Positions 49,739-58,903 of a stretch of 64,000 nucleotides of DNA are shown here, piece after piece. A program made the position numbers and the translations under genes. The stretch is from NCBI GenBank assembly GCA_947454705.1, contig CANGKZ010000020.1:1-64000 (forward strand). Direction: 5' to 3'. The first letter of the stretch is position 1, and each line of letters begins with the position of its first letter. The DNA comes from Verrucomicrobiota bacterium (GTDB taxonomy: Bacteria > Verrucomicrobiota > Verrucomicrobiia > Limisphaerales > UBA9464). The notes under the pieces were generated by a model, which saw only the letters and a list, made by a program, of their open reading frames with translations, ran no database searches and was not told where the DNA came from.

Positions 49739-51916
49739 TCAGTATTTAGGCCGCACGTCGATGCCGGACTTGGAAGCCTTGGCCGCCTTACCGTCTGCCT
49801 TCTTCTCCCCCTCAGGGCGGCTGTCGTCGCTCTTGGAGTAGTAGTCGTAGTAGTAGCCGCTGTAGTAGTAGTAGTAGCTGTCCTGCGAAATGTTGATGTT
49901 GTTCAACACCACGCCGAGAAGCTTGCCGCCCACCTTCTCGACCATCTGCTTCGCGCGAAGCGTCATCTGCTGGGGATACTTGCGGTACTGAACCACCAGG
50001 ATCGCCATGTCCACTTCACTCGCGAGAATCGAGGCGTCGCTGACGCCCATGATCGGCGGAGAATCGAAGAACACGAAATCGTATCGGCTCTTGGCCTCCT
50101 CGATGAACGCCCGCATTGCAGCGGAATTCAAGATGCCCATCGAGCTGCTGGGGAGCTTACCCGAGGGAAGGAAGTCCATCGAAGGCAGGCTCGTGGTCTG
50201 AATCACTTCCTCCAGCTTGTTCTGCTTGAGGAGGTAGTTGGTCAGACCGACGGTGTTCGCGACGTTCATCAGCTTGTGCAAGCTGGGACGACGCAAATCG
50301 GAGTCCACGATCAGCACGCGGCTGCCCTGCTGGGCAAAGATGGTCGCGAGATTGAAGATCGTGGTCGATTTACCTTCGCCTGCGCCGCCGGACACGACGG
50401 TCATGGTGCGCAGACCCGGATCCTTGCGTGAGAACAAAACGTTGGTGCGCAGGACGCGATAGGCTTCCGCGTGCGGACTCTCCGGTCCTTCGTTGATGAG
50501 CGTTCCGACGTTCTGCGGGATGACACCGAGCACAGGGGCTTGGAGGGCCTGTTCCACGTCGTCGATGGTCTTAACGCTGGTGTCGAGGTATTCGATGAAG
50601 AATGCGAGACCGACGCCGAGCAGCAAACCGGCGATTGCGCCGAGGGCGATGTTCAACATCTTCGCCGGCTTGACCGGGCGGAGTCCGGGAATGGCGTAGT
50701 CGACGATTTCGACCGAGCTTTCCTTGGAAATCGCACCCGTCACATTTTCCTGCATGATCGCGGCAAGCATGGCCTGACGGACACGATCCAGAGTTTCCAA
50801 CTGACGCTTCTTGTCGCGGTACGGCTGGTAGGTCGCCATTTTCTCAGCGTCCACCTTCTGAGCGTTGGACAGGGTTTCTTCGATCTTGTTCTTCGTGTCC
50901 CGGTCGGATTCCACCTGGGTGCTCATCGAGGCCATGATTCCCGCGACCTGCTTGTCGATCTGGGAATTCAGGGTCTTGATCACCTCATCGATACGCTTCA
51001 CTTCGGGATGCTCCGGACCGTAGTCGGGATTCAACGAAACCTTCCGAACCTGGGCGGTGCTCAAGTCCTGCAACAGACTCTGCAAAAGCGCGGTCGGCTT
51101 GGTGGCGTTGAGCGCATCGCGCAGCTCGGATCCCTGCTTCTGCTTCAAATTGCGCAGAATGATTTCTTCCTGATTCAACCGACTCTCGATCTCGGTCTTC
51201 ATCATGCTCAGACGACGAATCTCGTCGGTCGAGAGCGATTGGAACTGCCCGCCATCGACCACGATGTCGGGAATCTTGAGCCGTTGCTTCAGCTCATCCA
51301 CCTCGGCCTGCTTCACCTTGAGGTCGGCCTCGAGATTCGACAGCTGATTGGTCAGAGTCTCCAGACCACGATCCTTTTTGCCAGACCGAAGGGAATTGCG
51401 GTACTGCTCGTAGGATTGGGCGACCGCATTCGCGACATCAGCCGCCGACTGAGCCGTCGGGCTAAGGGCGGTGATTTCGATGATCGAGGTGTTGCGGAAC
51501 TGCTTTACCTCCACCTGACCGGATAGGATGTCATAGGACTCCTGAGTGGTGTACTCCCGGGCCGATTTGTTCCGCTTCGAGAATTCGACGTTTAGGCCGA
51601 GTTTCTCGATGACCGGATTTAGGATTTTCCGCGACTTGAGAACCTCGAACTCCGTGGTGAGGAAGTACGGGTCATACATCTGCGACCCGCCGCCGATTCC
51701 GAAAGGCGTGATGTCGGGAGTATCCTTTTCGATCTTGAGCCGGGCAGTACTGGAATAGGAAACCGGAAGAACGAAGGTCACCGCGGTCGTGGTGATGACC
51801 ACGAGGAGGAACACCGCGAGGATGATGACCTTGCGGATCCGGATGATCCGCCAATAGTCCAGGAAGTGAAGCTTTGCGTCCGACGACGGCGCCGGCGGTG
51901 TCTTGGCGGGTTCCAT
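49739..51916 (-). CDS. Wzc-like chain-length determinant/tyrosine autokinase
   Basis: A 725-residue inner-membrane BY-kinase. Wzz region with TM1 at about 30-50, a long periplasmic coiled-coil segment (150-430), and TM2 at about 445-465 (LNIALGAIAGLLLGVGLAFF). The cytoplasmic kinase has Walker A GGAGEGKSTT, Walker A' VLIVDSDLRRP and Walker B FVFFDSPPIMG. A C-terminal tyrosine cluster (DSYYYYYSGYYYDYYSKS) with ten Tyr in 15 residues is the autophosphorylation tail. It controls polymer length and export together with the Wza-like protein. A terminator-like hairpin lies directly before its start codon and no SD is visible. Confidence 0.94.
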   Translation of the reverse strand: MEPAKTPPAPSSDAKLHFLDYWRIIRIRKVIILAVFLLVVITTTAVTFVLPVSYSSTARLKIEKDTPDITPFGIGGGSQMYDPYFLTTEFEVLKSRKILNPVIEKLGLNVEFSKRNKSAREYTTQESYDILSGQVEVKQFRNTSIIEITALSPTAQSAADVANAVAQSYEQYRNSLRSGKKDRGLETLTNQLSNLEADLKVKQAEVDELKQRLKIPDIVVDGGQFQSLSTDEIRRLSMMKTEIESRLNQEEIILRNLKQKQGSELRDALNATKPTALLQSLLQDLSTAQVRKVSLNPDYGPEHPEVKRIDEVIKTLNSQIDKQVAGIMASMSTQVESDRDTKNKIEETLSNAQKVDAEKMATYQPYRDKKRQLETLDRVRQAMLAAIMQENVTGAISKESSVEIVDYAIPGLRPVKPAKMLNIALGAIAGLLLGVGLAFFIEYLDTSVKTIDDVEQALQAPVLGVIPQNVGTLINEGPESPHAEAYRVLRTNVLFSRKDPGLRTMTVVSGGAGEGKSTTIFNLATIFAQQGSRVLIVDSDLRRPSLHKLMNVANTVGLTNYLLKQNKLEEVIQTTSLPSMDFLPSGKLPSSSMGILNSAAMRAFIEEAKSRYDFVFFDSPPIMGVSDASILASEVDMAILVVQYRKYPQQMTLRAKQMVEKVGGKLLGVVLNNINISQDSYYYYYSGYYYDYYSKSDDSRPEGEKKADGKAAKASKSGIDVRPKY

Positions 51917-51917
51917 G

Positions 51918-51953
51918 AAAAAAAAGGAGGCTGAAATGGGTTTCCAGCCTCCT
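51918..51953 (-). terminator. terminator/attenuator directly before the wzc-like start codon
   Basis: On the minus strand AGGAGGCTG (51953-51945 side) pairs with CAGCCTCCT, extended by AAA/TTT, and is followed by eight T residues (51918-51925). One base then separates the T-run from the ATG of the wzc-like gene (51914-51916). It would terminate the upstream barrel-gene transcript and allow only partial read-through into the kinase gene. Confidence 0.8.
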
Positions 51954-51972
51954 GCAATCGAATTTTAACCGC

Positions 51973-53205
51973 TTAGTAGCTGGCGCGAATTCCGAGGAAC
52001 ACGCGGTTCCGGGAATAGCCACGAGCGAGAAGGTTGGAGCTCAGGTCATCGTAGGAGTACGAGGCCTCAGCGGAGAGGTTGGCGGTGATCTGGTAATCCA
52101 ATCCACCGGAGACGGTGAAGAAGGTTTCAGACTTGCCGTCGATGGTGGCGCCGCCGCCGTGGAACTGGGAGTCCTGATACTGGGCGCTGGCGTGAGCACC
52201 GAGCTTGCCGGTGATCTGGTGGCGAATCACGCCATAGACACCCGTGCTCTCCTGATCCTGAACGATGTTGCCGGCGAAGTTGAGGTCGACATCAGTCGCA
52301 TTGCGCTGATGACGGACACCCACCTGAACACTGCTGCCAGGGGCGTAGCCGTACTTCAAGTTCGCATCAACGTACGGAGAAGTCTGGTTGTAGCCGAAGG
52401 CGTTGTAATCGTACTTGGTGATCTGAGCACCGCCGCGAACCGCACCAGTCAACTCAGGGCTGAAAGTGTGATCCAAACCACCGAAGAAATAGTGGGAGGT
52501 GTTGTCACGAGCCGAGGCGCGAAGGCCGCTGGCGAGGAACAAGCCGCCGTCATGCACCACGGAACCATACTGATACCCGAGGACACCCACGGTGGTCGGA
52601 GCGAGCTGGTAGCGGAGGTTGAGGGAGGGAAGGTGCTCGACACGATTCAAAGCCGCCTTGAACGCAGCGTTTTCGTAGTCGTAGTAGCCGTTGTGGTAAC
52701 CGACAACGACGCTCCACTTTGGGTCAATCGTGTAGCTCAGGCTGATATTTCCCTGATTGTTCAGGTTGTTGCCTTCGGTACGGAAGAAGAGGCCGGAGAA
52801 GATTTCCTGAGGCTCCCGGGTCACCGAGAAGGAGTCGCTGGCGGCCAGAGACAGCTTTTCGTTGAACTTGTGATCCAAAGCCGCGCTGACGGCGTGCCCC
52901 TGATCCCAGTTGTTCTGCGCCTTCGAGGTACCATAGTACTTCGCGCTGTAGGCGTAGGAGAGGCTGACCGTGGTCGCCTCGAAGTGGGTGGCGTAGGAGA
53001 GGCTGGGGCTGACTTCGAAGCCGAAACTATCCACCTTCGCCGGACCAGCAGGCCGGGTGTAGATGTTGTCGTCGTAGAAACCGCGAAGCGAGGCACCGAT
53101 GGTCCAGGGCTTGGAGCCTCCTTCCGAGGCAGTTGCAACACCTTGCAGAGAAAGGCTTGCAGCGCCGACGGACAACATTCCTGCGGTGCGGATGAACTTA
53201 TTCAT
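51973..53205 (-). CDS. outer-membrane beta-barrel protein of the exopolysaccharide operon
   Basis: A 410-residue protein with a signal peptide (MNKFIRTAGMLSVGAASLSL...ATAS). The mature part is amphipathic strands with many Tyr, Gly and Asn and a C-terminal GIRASY, like BBP2-type barrels found in Wzc/Wza exopolysaccharide clusters. It probably forms or assists the outer-membrane exit. ATG 53205 gives the proper signal peptide; the frame is open to 53226. A near-consensus promoter lies 61 bp upstream, and a terminator follows before the next gene. Confidence 0.85.
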   Translation of the reverse strand: MNKFIRTAGMLSVGAASLSLQGVATASEGGSKPWTIGASLRGFYDDNIYTRPAGPAKVDSFGFEVSPSLSYATHFEATTVSLSYAYSAKYYGTSKAQNNWDQGHAVSAALDHKFNEKLSLAASDSFSVTREPQEIFSGLFFRTEGNNLNNQGNISLSYTIDPKWSVVVGYHNGYYDYENAAFKAALNRVEHLPSLNLRYQLAPTTVGVLGYQYGSVVHDGGLFLASGLRASARDNTSHYFFGGLDHTFSPELTGAVRGGAQITKYDYNAFGYNQTSPYVDANLKYGYAPGSSVQVGVRHQRNATDVDLNFAGNIVQDQESTGVYGVIRHQITGKLGAHASAQYQDSQFHGGGATIDGKSETFFTVSGGLDYQITANLSAEASYSYDDLSSNLLARGYSRNRVFLGIRASY

Positions 53206-53265
53206 ACAGAGAAAATCTTTGAGCACTCTTTGGAGGCAGTCGTTAACGAGCTAATTGGCATGTAG

Positions 53266-53294
53266 GTTGTAGAAACCGAAGTCCCAAGTGTCAA
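53266..53294 (-). promoter_or_regulatory. sigma-70-type promoter of the export operon
   Basis: On the minus strand a perfect -35 TTGACA (53294-53289) is separated by 17 bases from TACAAC (53271-53266; four of six match the -10 consensus). Predicted transcription start is near 53259, leaving a leader of about 54 bases before ATG 53205. It lies in the 100-bp gap after the ABC transporter gene, so the export operon has its own promoter. Confidence 0.7.
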
Positions 53295-53305
53295 CACACA
53301 AATCC

Positions 53306-55180
53306 CTAGCGGAGGGACTCTTCCGAGCTCTGGAATTGGGGTAGATTCCCCCCCGACTCGTCTTTCCCCTCGAGTTCCCGAACGGCGGCCTGGGCCCGTA
53401 CCATGCGAAAATAGAGACCGCCAAGCCCCACCAATTCGTCATGGGTGCCGCGCTCAACGATGCGGCCGTGGTTCAGGACAAGAATTTGCGTTGCGTGGCG
53501 GATGGTGCTTAGCCGATGGGCCACCACGAAGCTGGTCCGCCCCTGCATGAGGCGCTCCAGTGCCTCCTGAATTCGACGTTCGGTGGCCGTGTCCACGCTG
53601 GCCGTCGCCTCATCAAGAATCAGGATCGGGGCATCCTTCAGCAGGGCGCGCGCGATGGTGATCCGTTGTTTTTCGCCCACGCTGAGGCGAACGCCGCGCT
53701 CCCCGACCCGGGTGTCGTAGCCTTCCGGCAGGCGGTGAATGAAGTCGTGGCAATTGGCGGCCCGGGCCGCGGCTTCGAGATCCGCCTCCCCGGCGTCGAG
53801 GCGGCCGTACAGGATGTTCTCCCGGATCGTCCCATTGAACAAAAAGGGCTCCTGGCCCACGACAGCGATCTGGGATCGAAGCTGGGCGAGCGAGAATTCC
53901 CTGAGCTCACGTCCATCCACACGAATGCTTCCACCGGTGGCCTCGTAGAAACGCGGTAGAAGTTGCACCAAGGTTGATTTTCCAGCCCCGGTGGGACCAA
54001 CGAGGGCAATCATTTCGCCCGGCGACGCCTTGAGGCTGACGTCCTCGAGGGCGACTCGATCCTTTCCATAGCGCGCGGTAACACCGAGGTATTCGACAGC
54101 CCCCGACAGCCGAAGCGGGGATGCGGAGGCCGGAGAGTTGGCACCGGAATCACCCGGTCCGGTTTCGATCGAGGTGTCCAGGATGTCGAACACCCGCTCA
54201 CCGGCGGAACGCGCGCTCTGCAGCATTTGATTCAGCGAATGCAGCCGTCCCACGGGTTCGTAGAAGAGCCCGAGATAAAGAACGAACTCCACCAGCGCAC
54301 CGACCTGCATCTGCCCCTGAATCACGAGTTTCCCGCCCACCCACAGCACGAGCACCAGACCCAGCGCGGAAGCACAGGACATGGCGGGATTGTACCACGC
54401 CCAGACTTTCATGACGGTCAGTGTTCCCTGCCTCAACTCGTCGGCGCGCTGCGCGAACCGGGCGTCCTCGTGCACTTCGCGACCGAACGACTTGATCTGC
54501 CGGACCCCCTGAAGGTTGTCCATCAGCAGCGCATTCATCGCCGAGCTGGCCTCCCGCTGCGCCCGATACCGTTTGTGGGCGGTCAACGTGTACCAGAGCG
54601 CTCCCGCCAGCAGGATGGGAATGGGAACCAGGGCCACCAGCGCTAGGGTGGAATTGTTCAGGAAAAGCAGCGTGGCGACGCCGACGATTGCGACGATGGC
54701 CACGACGCCCTGCTCGGTTCCATCGATGAGCAGGCGCTCCATGGCCCCAACATCCTCCAGCACCCGGGTCATGAGATCTCCGGTGGCGCGATGATCGAAC
54801 CAGGATTGAGGCAGCCGCTGGAGATGCCCGTAGAGCTGGCGTCGGATGTCGAGAATCACCCGCTGTTCGAACACGTTGTTCAACCGGATGCGAAGCGAGT
54901 TGAACGAATCACGCAGGATGAACGCCCCGAGGAGGGAGAGGATCACCGGGGTGAGCAAGTCCGCCCGGTGTTCTCCGATCACCCGGTCGATTACCATCCG
55001 CGTCAGCTTGGGATAGCTCATCGCCGCCGCCTGGGAGAGCAGCGCGCAGGCAATCACCCCGAGGGCCATGAAGGGATAGGGCTTCAGGTAGGTCCCCACG
55101 CGACTCACGATTTCCCACGTGGTGCGGGACTTCACCTTCATGGAAGGGTCCGTGGGAAGGGCCTGAATGTGTCGCGACAT
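53306..55180 (-). CDS. ABC exporter, MsbA/lipid-flippase type (fused permease-ATPase)
   Basis: A 624-residue half-transporter. Six membrane helices in about 30-330 (FMALGVIACALLSQAAAMSY to GGKLVIQGQMQVGALVEFVL), then the nucleotide-binding domain: Walker A GPTGAGKST, Q-loop VGQEPFLFNG, signature LSVGEKQRI, Walker B LILDEATASVD, H-loop VAHRLSTI. The signature has Val-Gly-Glu-Lys instead of the common SGGQ. It probably exports lipid-linked material, fitting the neighbouring glycan genes. Start ATG 55180 or ATG 55141 (MKVKSRTTW). Confidence 0.92.
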   Translation of the reverse strand: MSRHIQALPTDPSMKVKSRTTWEIVSRVGTYLKPYPFMALGVIACALLSQAAAMSYPKLTRMVIDRVIGEHRADLLTPVILSLLGAFILRDSFNSLRIRLNNVFEQRVILDIRRQLYGHLQRLPQSWFDHRATGDLMTRVLEDVGAMERLLIDGTEQGVVAIVAIVGVATLLFLNNSTLALVALVPIPILLAGALWYTLTAHKRYRAQREASSAMNALLMDNLQGVRQIKSFGREVHEDARFAQRADELRQGTLTVMKVWAWYNPAMSCASALGLVLVLWVGGKLVIQGQMQVGALVEFVLYLGLFYEPVGRLHSLNQMLQSARSAGERVFDILDTSIETGPGDSGANSPASASPLRLSGAVEYLGVTARYGKDRVALEDVSLKASPGEMIALVGPTGAGKSTLVQLLPRFYEATGGSIRVDGRELREFSLAQLRSQIAVVGQEPFLFNGTIRENILYGRLDAGEADLEAAARAANCHDFIHRLPEGYDTRVGERGVRLSVGEKQRITIARALLKDAPILILDEATASVDTATERRIQEALERLMQGRTSFVVAHRLSTIRHATQILVLNHGRIVERGTHDELVGLGGLYFRMVRAQAAVRELEGKDESGGNLPQFQSSEESLR

Positions 55181-55284
55181 GTCCGCGAGTGGTTAACCCA
55201 GGAACGCCTGCGGCACAAATCCGAACCCGGATTGATGTTCCCTGGACTTCCCGCGTCCGGCCCCGCCGTTTACGGTCCAGCCCT

Positions 55285-57318
55285 GTGAACCGCATCCGAC
55301 TCCTCCCGGAGCAAGTCGCCAATCAAATCGCTGCCGGCGAAGTCGTGGAACGTCCCGCCAGCGTGGTGAAGGAGTTGGTGGAGAATTCGCTCGATGCCGA
55401 GTCCACGCGTATCCAGGTCGAGATCGGAGCCGGCGGACGCAGTCTGATCCGCGTCACCGACGACGGACTCGGGATGAGCCGCGACGACGCGTTGATGTGC
55501 CTCGAGCGCCACGCCACCTCCAAGTTGCGGCGCGCCGAGGACCTGGCCGCGATTGCGACCATGGGCTTTCGCGGCGAAGCCATTCCGAGCATCGCCAGCG
55601 TGAGCCGGTTCACGCTGACCACGCGGGAACGCCAGTCCGAGGCCCTCGAGGCGACGCAGGTGATCATCCACGGCGGGAAAATTCTCGAAGTGAAGGCCGC
55701 GGCGTTTCCCAGCGGAACCTCGGTCGAGGTGCGGCAGCTGTTTTTCAATCTTCCCGCGCGCCGGAAATTCCTGCGCAGCGAGGAAACCGAACGATCCCAC
55801 ATCCAGCAGTACCTCACCCTCGCCGCACTCGCCTGGCCGTCGGTCGCCTTCACGTTGACCATCGACGGACGGGTCACCTGGCAATGCTCCTCGGTGCAAT
55901 CTGCGTCGGGTCCGGAGGCATTGCGCGAGCGACTGAGGCAGGTGCTGGGGACCGATGTTCCGTTGCTTCCAGTAGATTTCACCGCGCAGGTGGAAGAGGC
56001 GCGGGACCTGGACGCCCTCGCCTCCGGCCACGACGGGCCCGGCGGTGCGCGGCCCACCACGCCCTTCCGGGTGTGGGGCTTCATTGGAGCCCCCGGGGTT
56101 TCCCGCAGCACCCGCGAGCAGCAGTTCCTGTTCGTCAACCGACGGCCGGTGGAGAATCGCGGCCTCAACTTCGCCCTGCTCGAAGGGTACCACACGGCGT
56201 TGATGAAGGGGCGCTACCCGGTTTGTTGCCTGTTCGTGGAACTCGATCCGGCGGCGGTGGACGTGAACGTGCATCCGCAAAAACGCGAGGTGCGCTTCCG
56301 CGAAGAGGCGGCCGTGCGGCGCCTTGTGGGACGCGCGGTGCGCGAGGTCTTGCTCCAGTTTCATTCCCAATCCGCAGACCCGGCAGCGGGAGCAGCAGCG
56401 GCGGCGGTGAACGTTTCCCCGGAGTCCCCTGCCCTCGCCTTCACACTGAACGAAACCCCGGCGGTCAAGGCGACGCCCCCTGCCGCTCAGCAGACCACCC
56501 TCGGGTTTGCGGCAGCGGATTCGGCCCCTGCACCACGATTGGTGCCACCACCTCCCGTCACCACGGTCGGGACAGCGGGAGCCCGGTTTCCGGCGCATCC
56601 GCAGGTGGCCGCATTTTCTCCGGCACCCACAGGCTCGGTACCGAAATTGGTACAGCCTTCCGTTCCATCGGCGCCGCCGTCCCTGATTCGACCCGCAGTG
56701 CCCGCACCGGGCTCGGGGCCAGTTCCGTTGCTTCAGGTTCCCATGCGCCTGGTGGGTGTGGTGGGGAGACTTTACGTGGTGCTCGAGTCGGATCGCGGGA
56801 TGGTCCTGCTCGACCAGCACGCCGCGCACGAGCGGATCCTGTTCGAACAGATGATCGCCCGGCTGGAGGCCAACGGGGATGCGGCATCGCAGCGGCTTCT
56901 GCTGCCGGAAACGGTGGAGCTGCCCCCGCGCGACGCCGTGTTCCTGCGCGAGCATCTGGACACGCTGTCACGGCTCGGGGTCGGACTTCGGGAGTTCGGG
57001 GATCGGACGTTTCTGCTCGATGCCCTGCCGCCGTTTGTGAAGGCGGGGCAGCCGCGTCAGTTCGTGCTAGAGCTCGTGGATGCGCTCAAGGCCGCGGGCA
57101 CCGGGGTGAATTCGGTGCGGCTCGGGGAAGATGTGATCGCCAAGACCGTGTGTCGCCACGCGGTGAAGGCGAACGACCCGCTGGCCGGACGCGAACTGGA
57201 GCGGCTGATCGACGATCTGCGCCGCTGCACCATGCCCTACACCTGTCCGCACGGGCGTCCCACATTGATCGAGATGGGATGGCGCGAGCTGGAAAAGAAA
57301 TTCGGCCGCACCGGCTGA
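55285..57318 (+). CDS. mutL: DNA mismatch repair protein MutL
   Basis: A 677-residue protein linking MutS mismatch recognition to strand incision. N-terminal GHKL ATPase: NQIAAGEVVERPASVVKELV, DDGLGM, GFRGEAIPSIASVS. A Pro/Ala-rich linker spans about 370-480. The C-terminal dimerisation/endonuclease domain has DQHAAHERILFE, which fits the DQHA(x)2E(x)4E nuclease motif, plus CRHAVKAND and CPHGRPT, so strand nicking by MutL itself is expected (no MutH needed). GTG 55285 gives the classic VNRIRLLPEQVANQIAAGEV start. No mutS nearby. Confidence 0.96.
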   Translation: MNRIRLLPEQVANQIAAGEVVERPASVVKELVENSLDAESTRIQVEIGAGGRSLIRVTDDGLGMSRDDALMCLERHATSKLRRAEDLAAIATMGFRGEAIPSIASVSRFTLTTRERQSEALEATQVIIHGGKILEVKAAAFPSGTSVEVRQLFFNLPARRKFLRSEETERSHIQQYLTLAALAWPSVAFTLTIDGRVTWQCSSVQSASGPEALRERLRQVLGTDVPLLPVDFTAQVEEARDLDALASGHDGPGGARPTTPFRVWGFIGAPGVSRSTREQQFLFVNRRPVENRGLNFALLEGYHTALMKGRYPVCCLFVELDPAAVDVNVHPQKREVRFREEAAVRRLVGRAVREVLLQFHSQSADPAAGAAAAAVNVSPESPALAFTLNETPAVKATPPAAQQTTLGFAAADSAPAPRLVPPPPVTTVGTAGARFPAHPQVAAFSPAPTGSVPKLVQPSVPSAPPSLIRPAVPAPGSGPVPLLQVPMRLVGVVGRLYVVLESDRGMVLLDQHAAHERILFEQMIARLEANGDAASQRLLLPETVELPPRDAVFLREHLDTLSRLGVGLREFGDRTFLLDALPPFVKAGQPRQFVLELVDALKAAGTGVNSVRLGEDVIAKTVCRHAVKANDPLAGRELERLIDDLRRCTMPYTCPHGRPTLIEMGWRELEKKFGRTG

Positions 57319-57399
57319 CCCGCCGCGCCGGGGATCCTCCGTCAAAACCGACGCGCGCTTGGCATTCGGCCCCGGGCTGTGTCATATCCCGTGTCCGAC

Positions 57400-58833
57400 A
57401 TGGATTACGAAGCGGTCATTGGCCTGGAAACCCACGTTCAGTTGAAGACGCACTCCAAAATGTGGTGCGCCTGCCCCAACGCCTTTGGCTCGGATCCGAA
57501 CACCAATGTCTGCCCCATTTGCCTGGGCCTTCCCGGCGTGCTGCCGGTGGCCAATGAAGAGGCGATGCGGCTCACCGTGTTGACGGGATTGTTGCTGAAC
57601 TGCGAGATCCCGCGCTTCGCCAAATTTGATCGGAAAAACTACTTCTATCCCGATTCGCCGAAAAACTACCAGGTCACCCAGTACGATCGTCCGAGCACCC
57701 AAACCGGCTGGCTCGACTTCGAGTTCAAGGGCGCTCCCACGGGCTTGGCGCGCGTGCGGATCACCCGGGCGCATCTCGAGGAGGACGTGGGGAAGAACAA
57801 CCATTTTGACCGCCACAGCGGCGTGGATTTCAACCGCGCGGGCGTGCCGCTGCTGGAGATTGTGTCGGAGCCCGACCTGACCAGCGCGGACATGGCGTAC
57901 GAGTATTTGAACGCGTTGAAGGACGTGCTCATGCGCGCCGGCGTGTCGGACTGCGACATGGAAAAGGGCATGGTCCGGTGCGATGTGAACGTGTCGGTCC
58001 GCCCGGTGGGGGCCACCAAGCTCGGCGCCAAGATCGAGATCAAGAACATGAACTCGTTCTCAGGCGTCCGTCGCGCGCTGGAGTATGAGATCCCGCGTCA
58101 GATGGAAGCGGTTCGACGCGGCGAAGTGCTGCGTCAGGAGACGCGTCGATGGGACGACGAGGGCGGCATCACCGAGCTGATGCGGACCAAGGAAGATGCG
58201 CACGATTACCGCTATTTTCCGGAGCCGGATCTCATGCCGTTTGCTCCGACGGATGCGTGGCTGGAGGAAGTGCGGGCCCGCGTGCCGGAGCTTCCGTTGC
58301 AGCGCAAGCAGCGGTTGATCCGTGATTTCGGTCTTCCCGCGGGCGATGCGCAGGTGTTGACCGACAATCTCGCGCTCGGCCGTTTCTTCGAGGCTGCGGC
58401 CACCGGATTCAAGAACCCCAAGGCGGTTGCGAACTGGGTCATCAACACCCTCGCCGCGCGTCTCGCCGAAACCGGCGAGGAAATCAGCGCGCTGAAGCTC
58501 ACCCCGGCTACGGTGCGCGAGCTGGTTGAGCTGGTCGATTCGGGCAAGATCAGCGGCAAGATCGCCCAGGAAGTCTTTGCGGAATGCTACGCGTCGGGAG
58601 CCACGCCGTCCTCGGTGGTGGAATCCAAGGGGCTGTCGCAGGTGAGCGACAGCGGAGCCATCGAGGCGCTGGCGGACCAGGTCATTGCGGCCAATCCGGG
58701 ACCGGCTGCCGATTTCAAAGCCGGCAAGGTGGCGGCGTTGAACTTCCTGAAGGGCCAGTTGATGAAGCTCTCCAAGGGCAAGGCGAATCCCGGGATGGCC
58801 GGTGAAGTTCTCGAGCGCAAATTGCGCGCCTGA
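57400..58833 (+). CDS. gatB: aspartyl/glutamyl-tRNA(Asn/Gln) amidotransferase subunit B
   Basis: A 477-residue GatB. It starts MDYEAVIGLETHVQL, with zinc Cys pairs in MWCACPNAFG and VCPICLGLPG, then DRKNYFYPDSPKNYQVTQYD, LEEDVGK and MVRCDVNVSVR. A C-terminal YqeY/tRNA-binding domain ends GMAGEVLERKLRA. It binds misacylated tRNA and phosphorylates/transamidates it with GatA and GatC, which are not adjacent. ATG 57400 is the usual family start; GTG 57379 and 57391 are possible. Confidence 0.96.
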   Translation: MDYEAVIGLETHVQLKTHSKMWCACPNAFGSDPNTNVCPICLGLPGVLPVANEEAMRLTVLTGLLLNCEIPRFAKFDRKNYFYPDSPKNYQVTQYDRPSTQTGWLDFEFKGAPTGLARVRITRAHLEEDVGKNNHFDRHSGVDFNRAGVPLLEIVSEPDLTSADMAYEYLNALKDVLMRAGVSDCDMEKGMVRCDVNVSVRPVGATKLGAKIEIKNMNSFSGVRRALEYEIPRQMEAVRRGEVLRQETRRWDDEGGITELMRTKEDAHDYRYFPEPDLMPFAPTDAWLEEVRARVPELPLQRKQRLIRDFGLPAGDAQVLTDNLALGRFFEAAATGFKNPKAVANWVINTLAARLAETGEEISALKLTPATVRELVELVDSGKISGKIAQEVFAECYASGATPSSVVESKGLSQVSDSGAIEALADQVIAANPGPAADFKAGKVAALNFLKGQLMKLSKGKANPGMAGEVLERKLRA

Positions 58834-58903
58834 TCCGCTCCCGATCCCCTCCCTTTCCGTTCAAAGCCCCCATCCGCAGAATCGCCAACCCCAGACCACC
58901 GTC

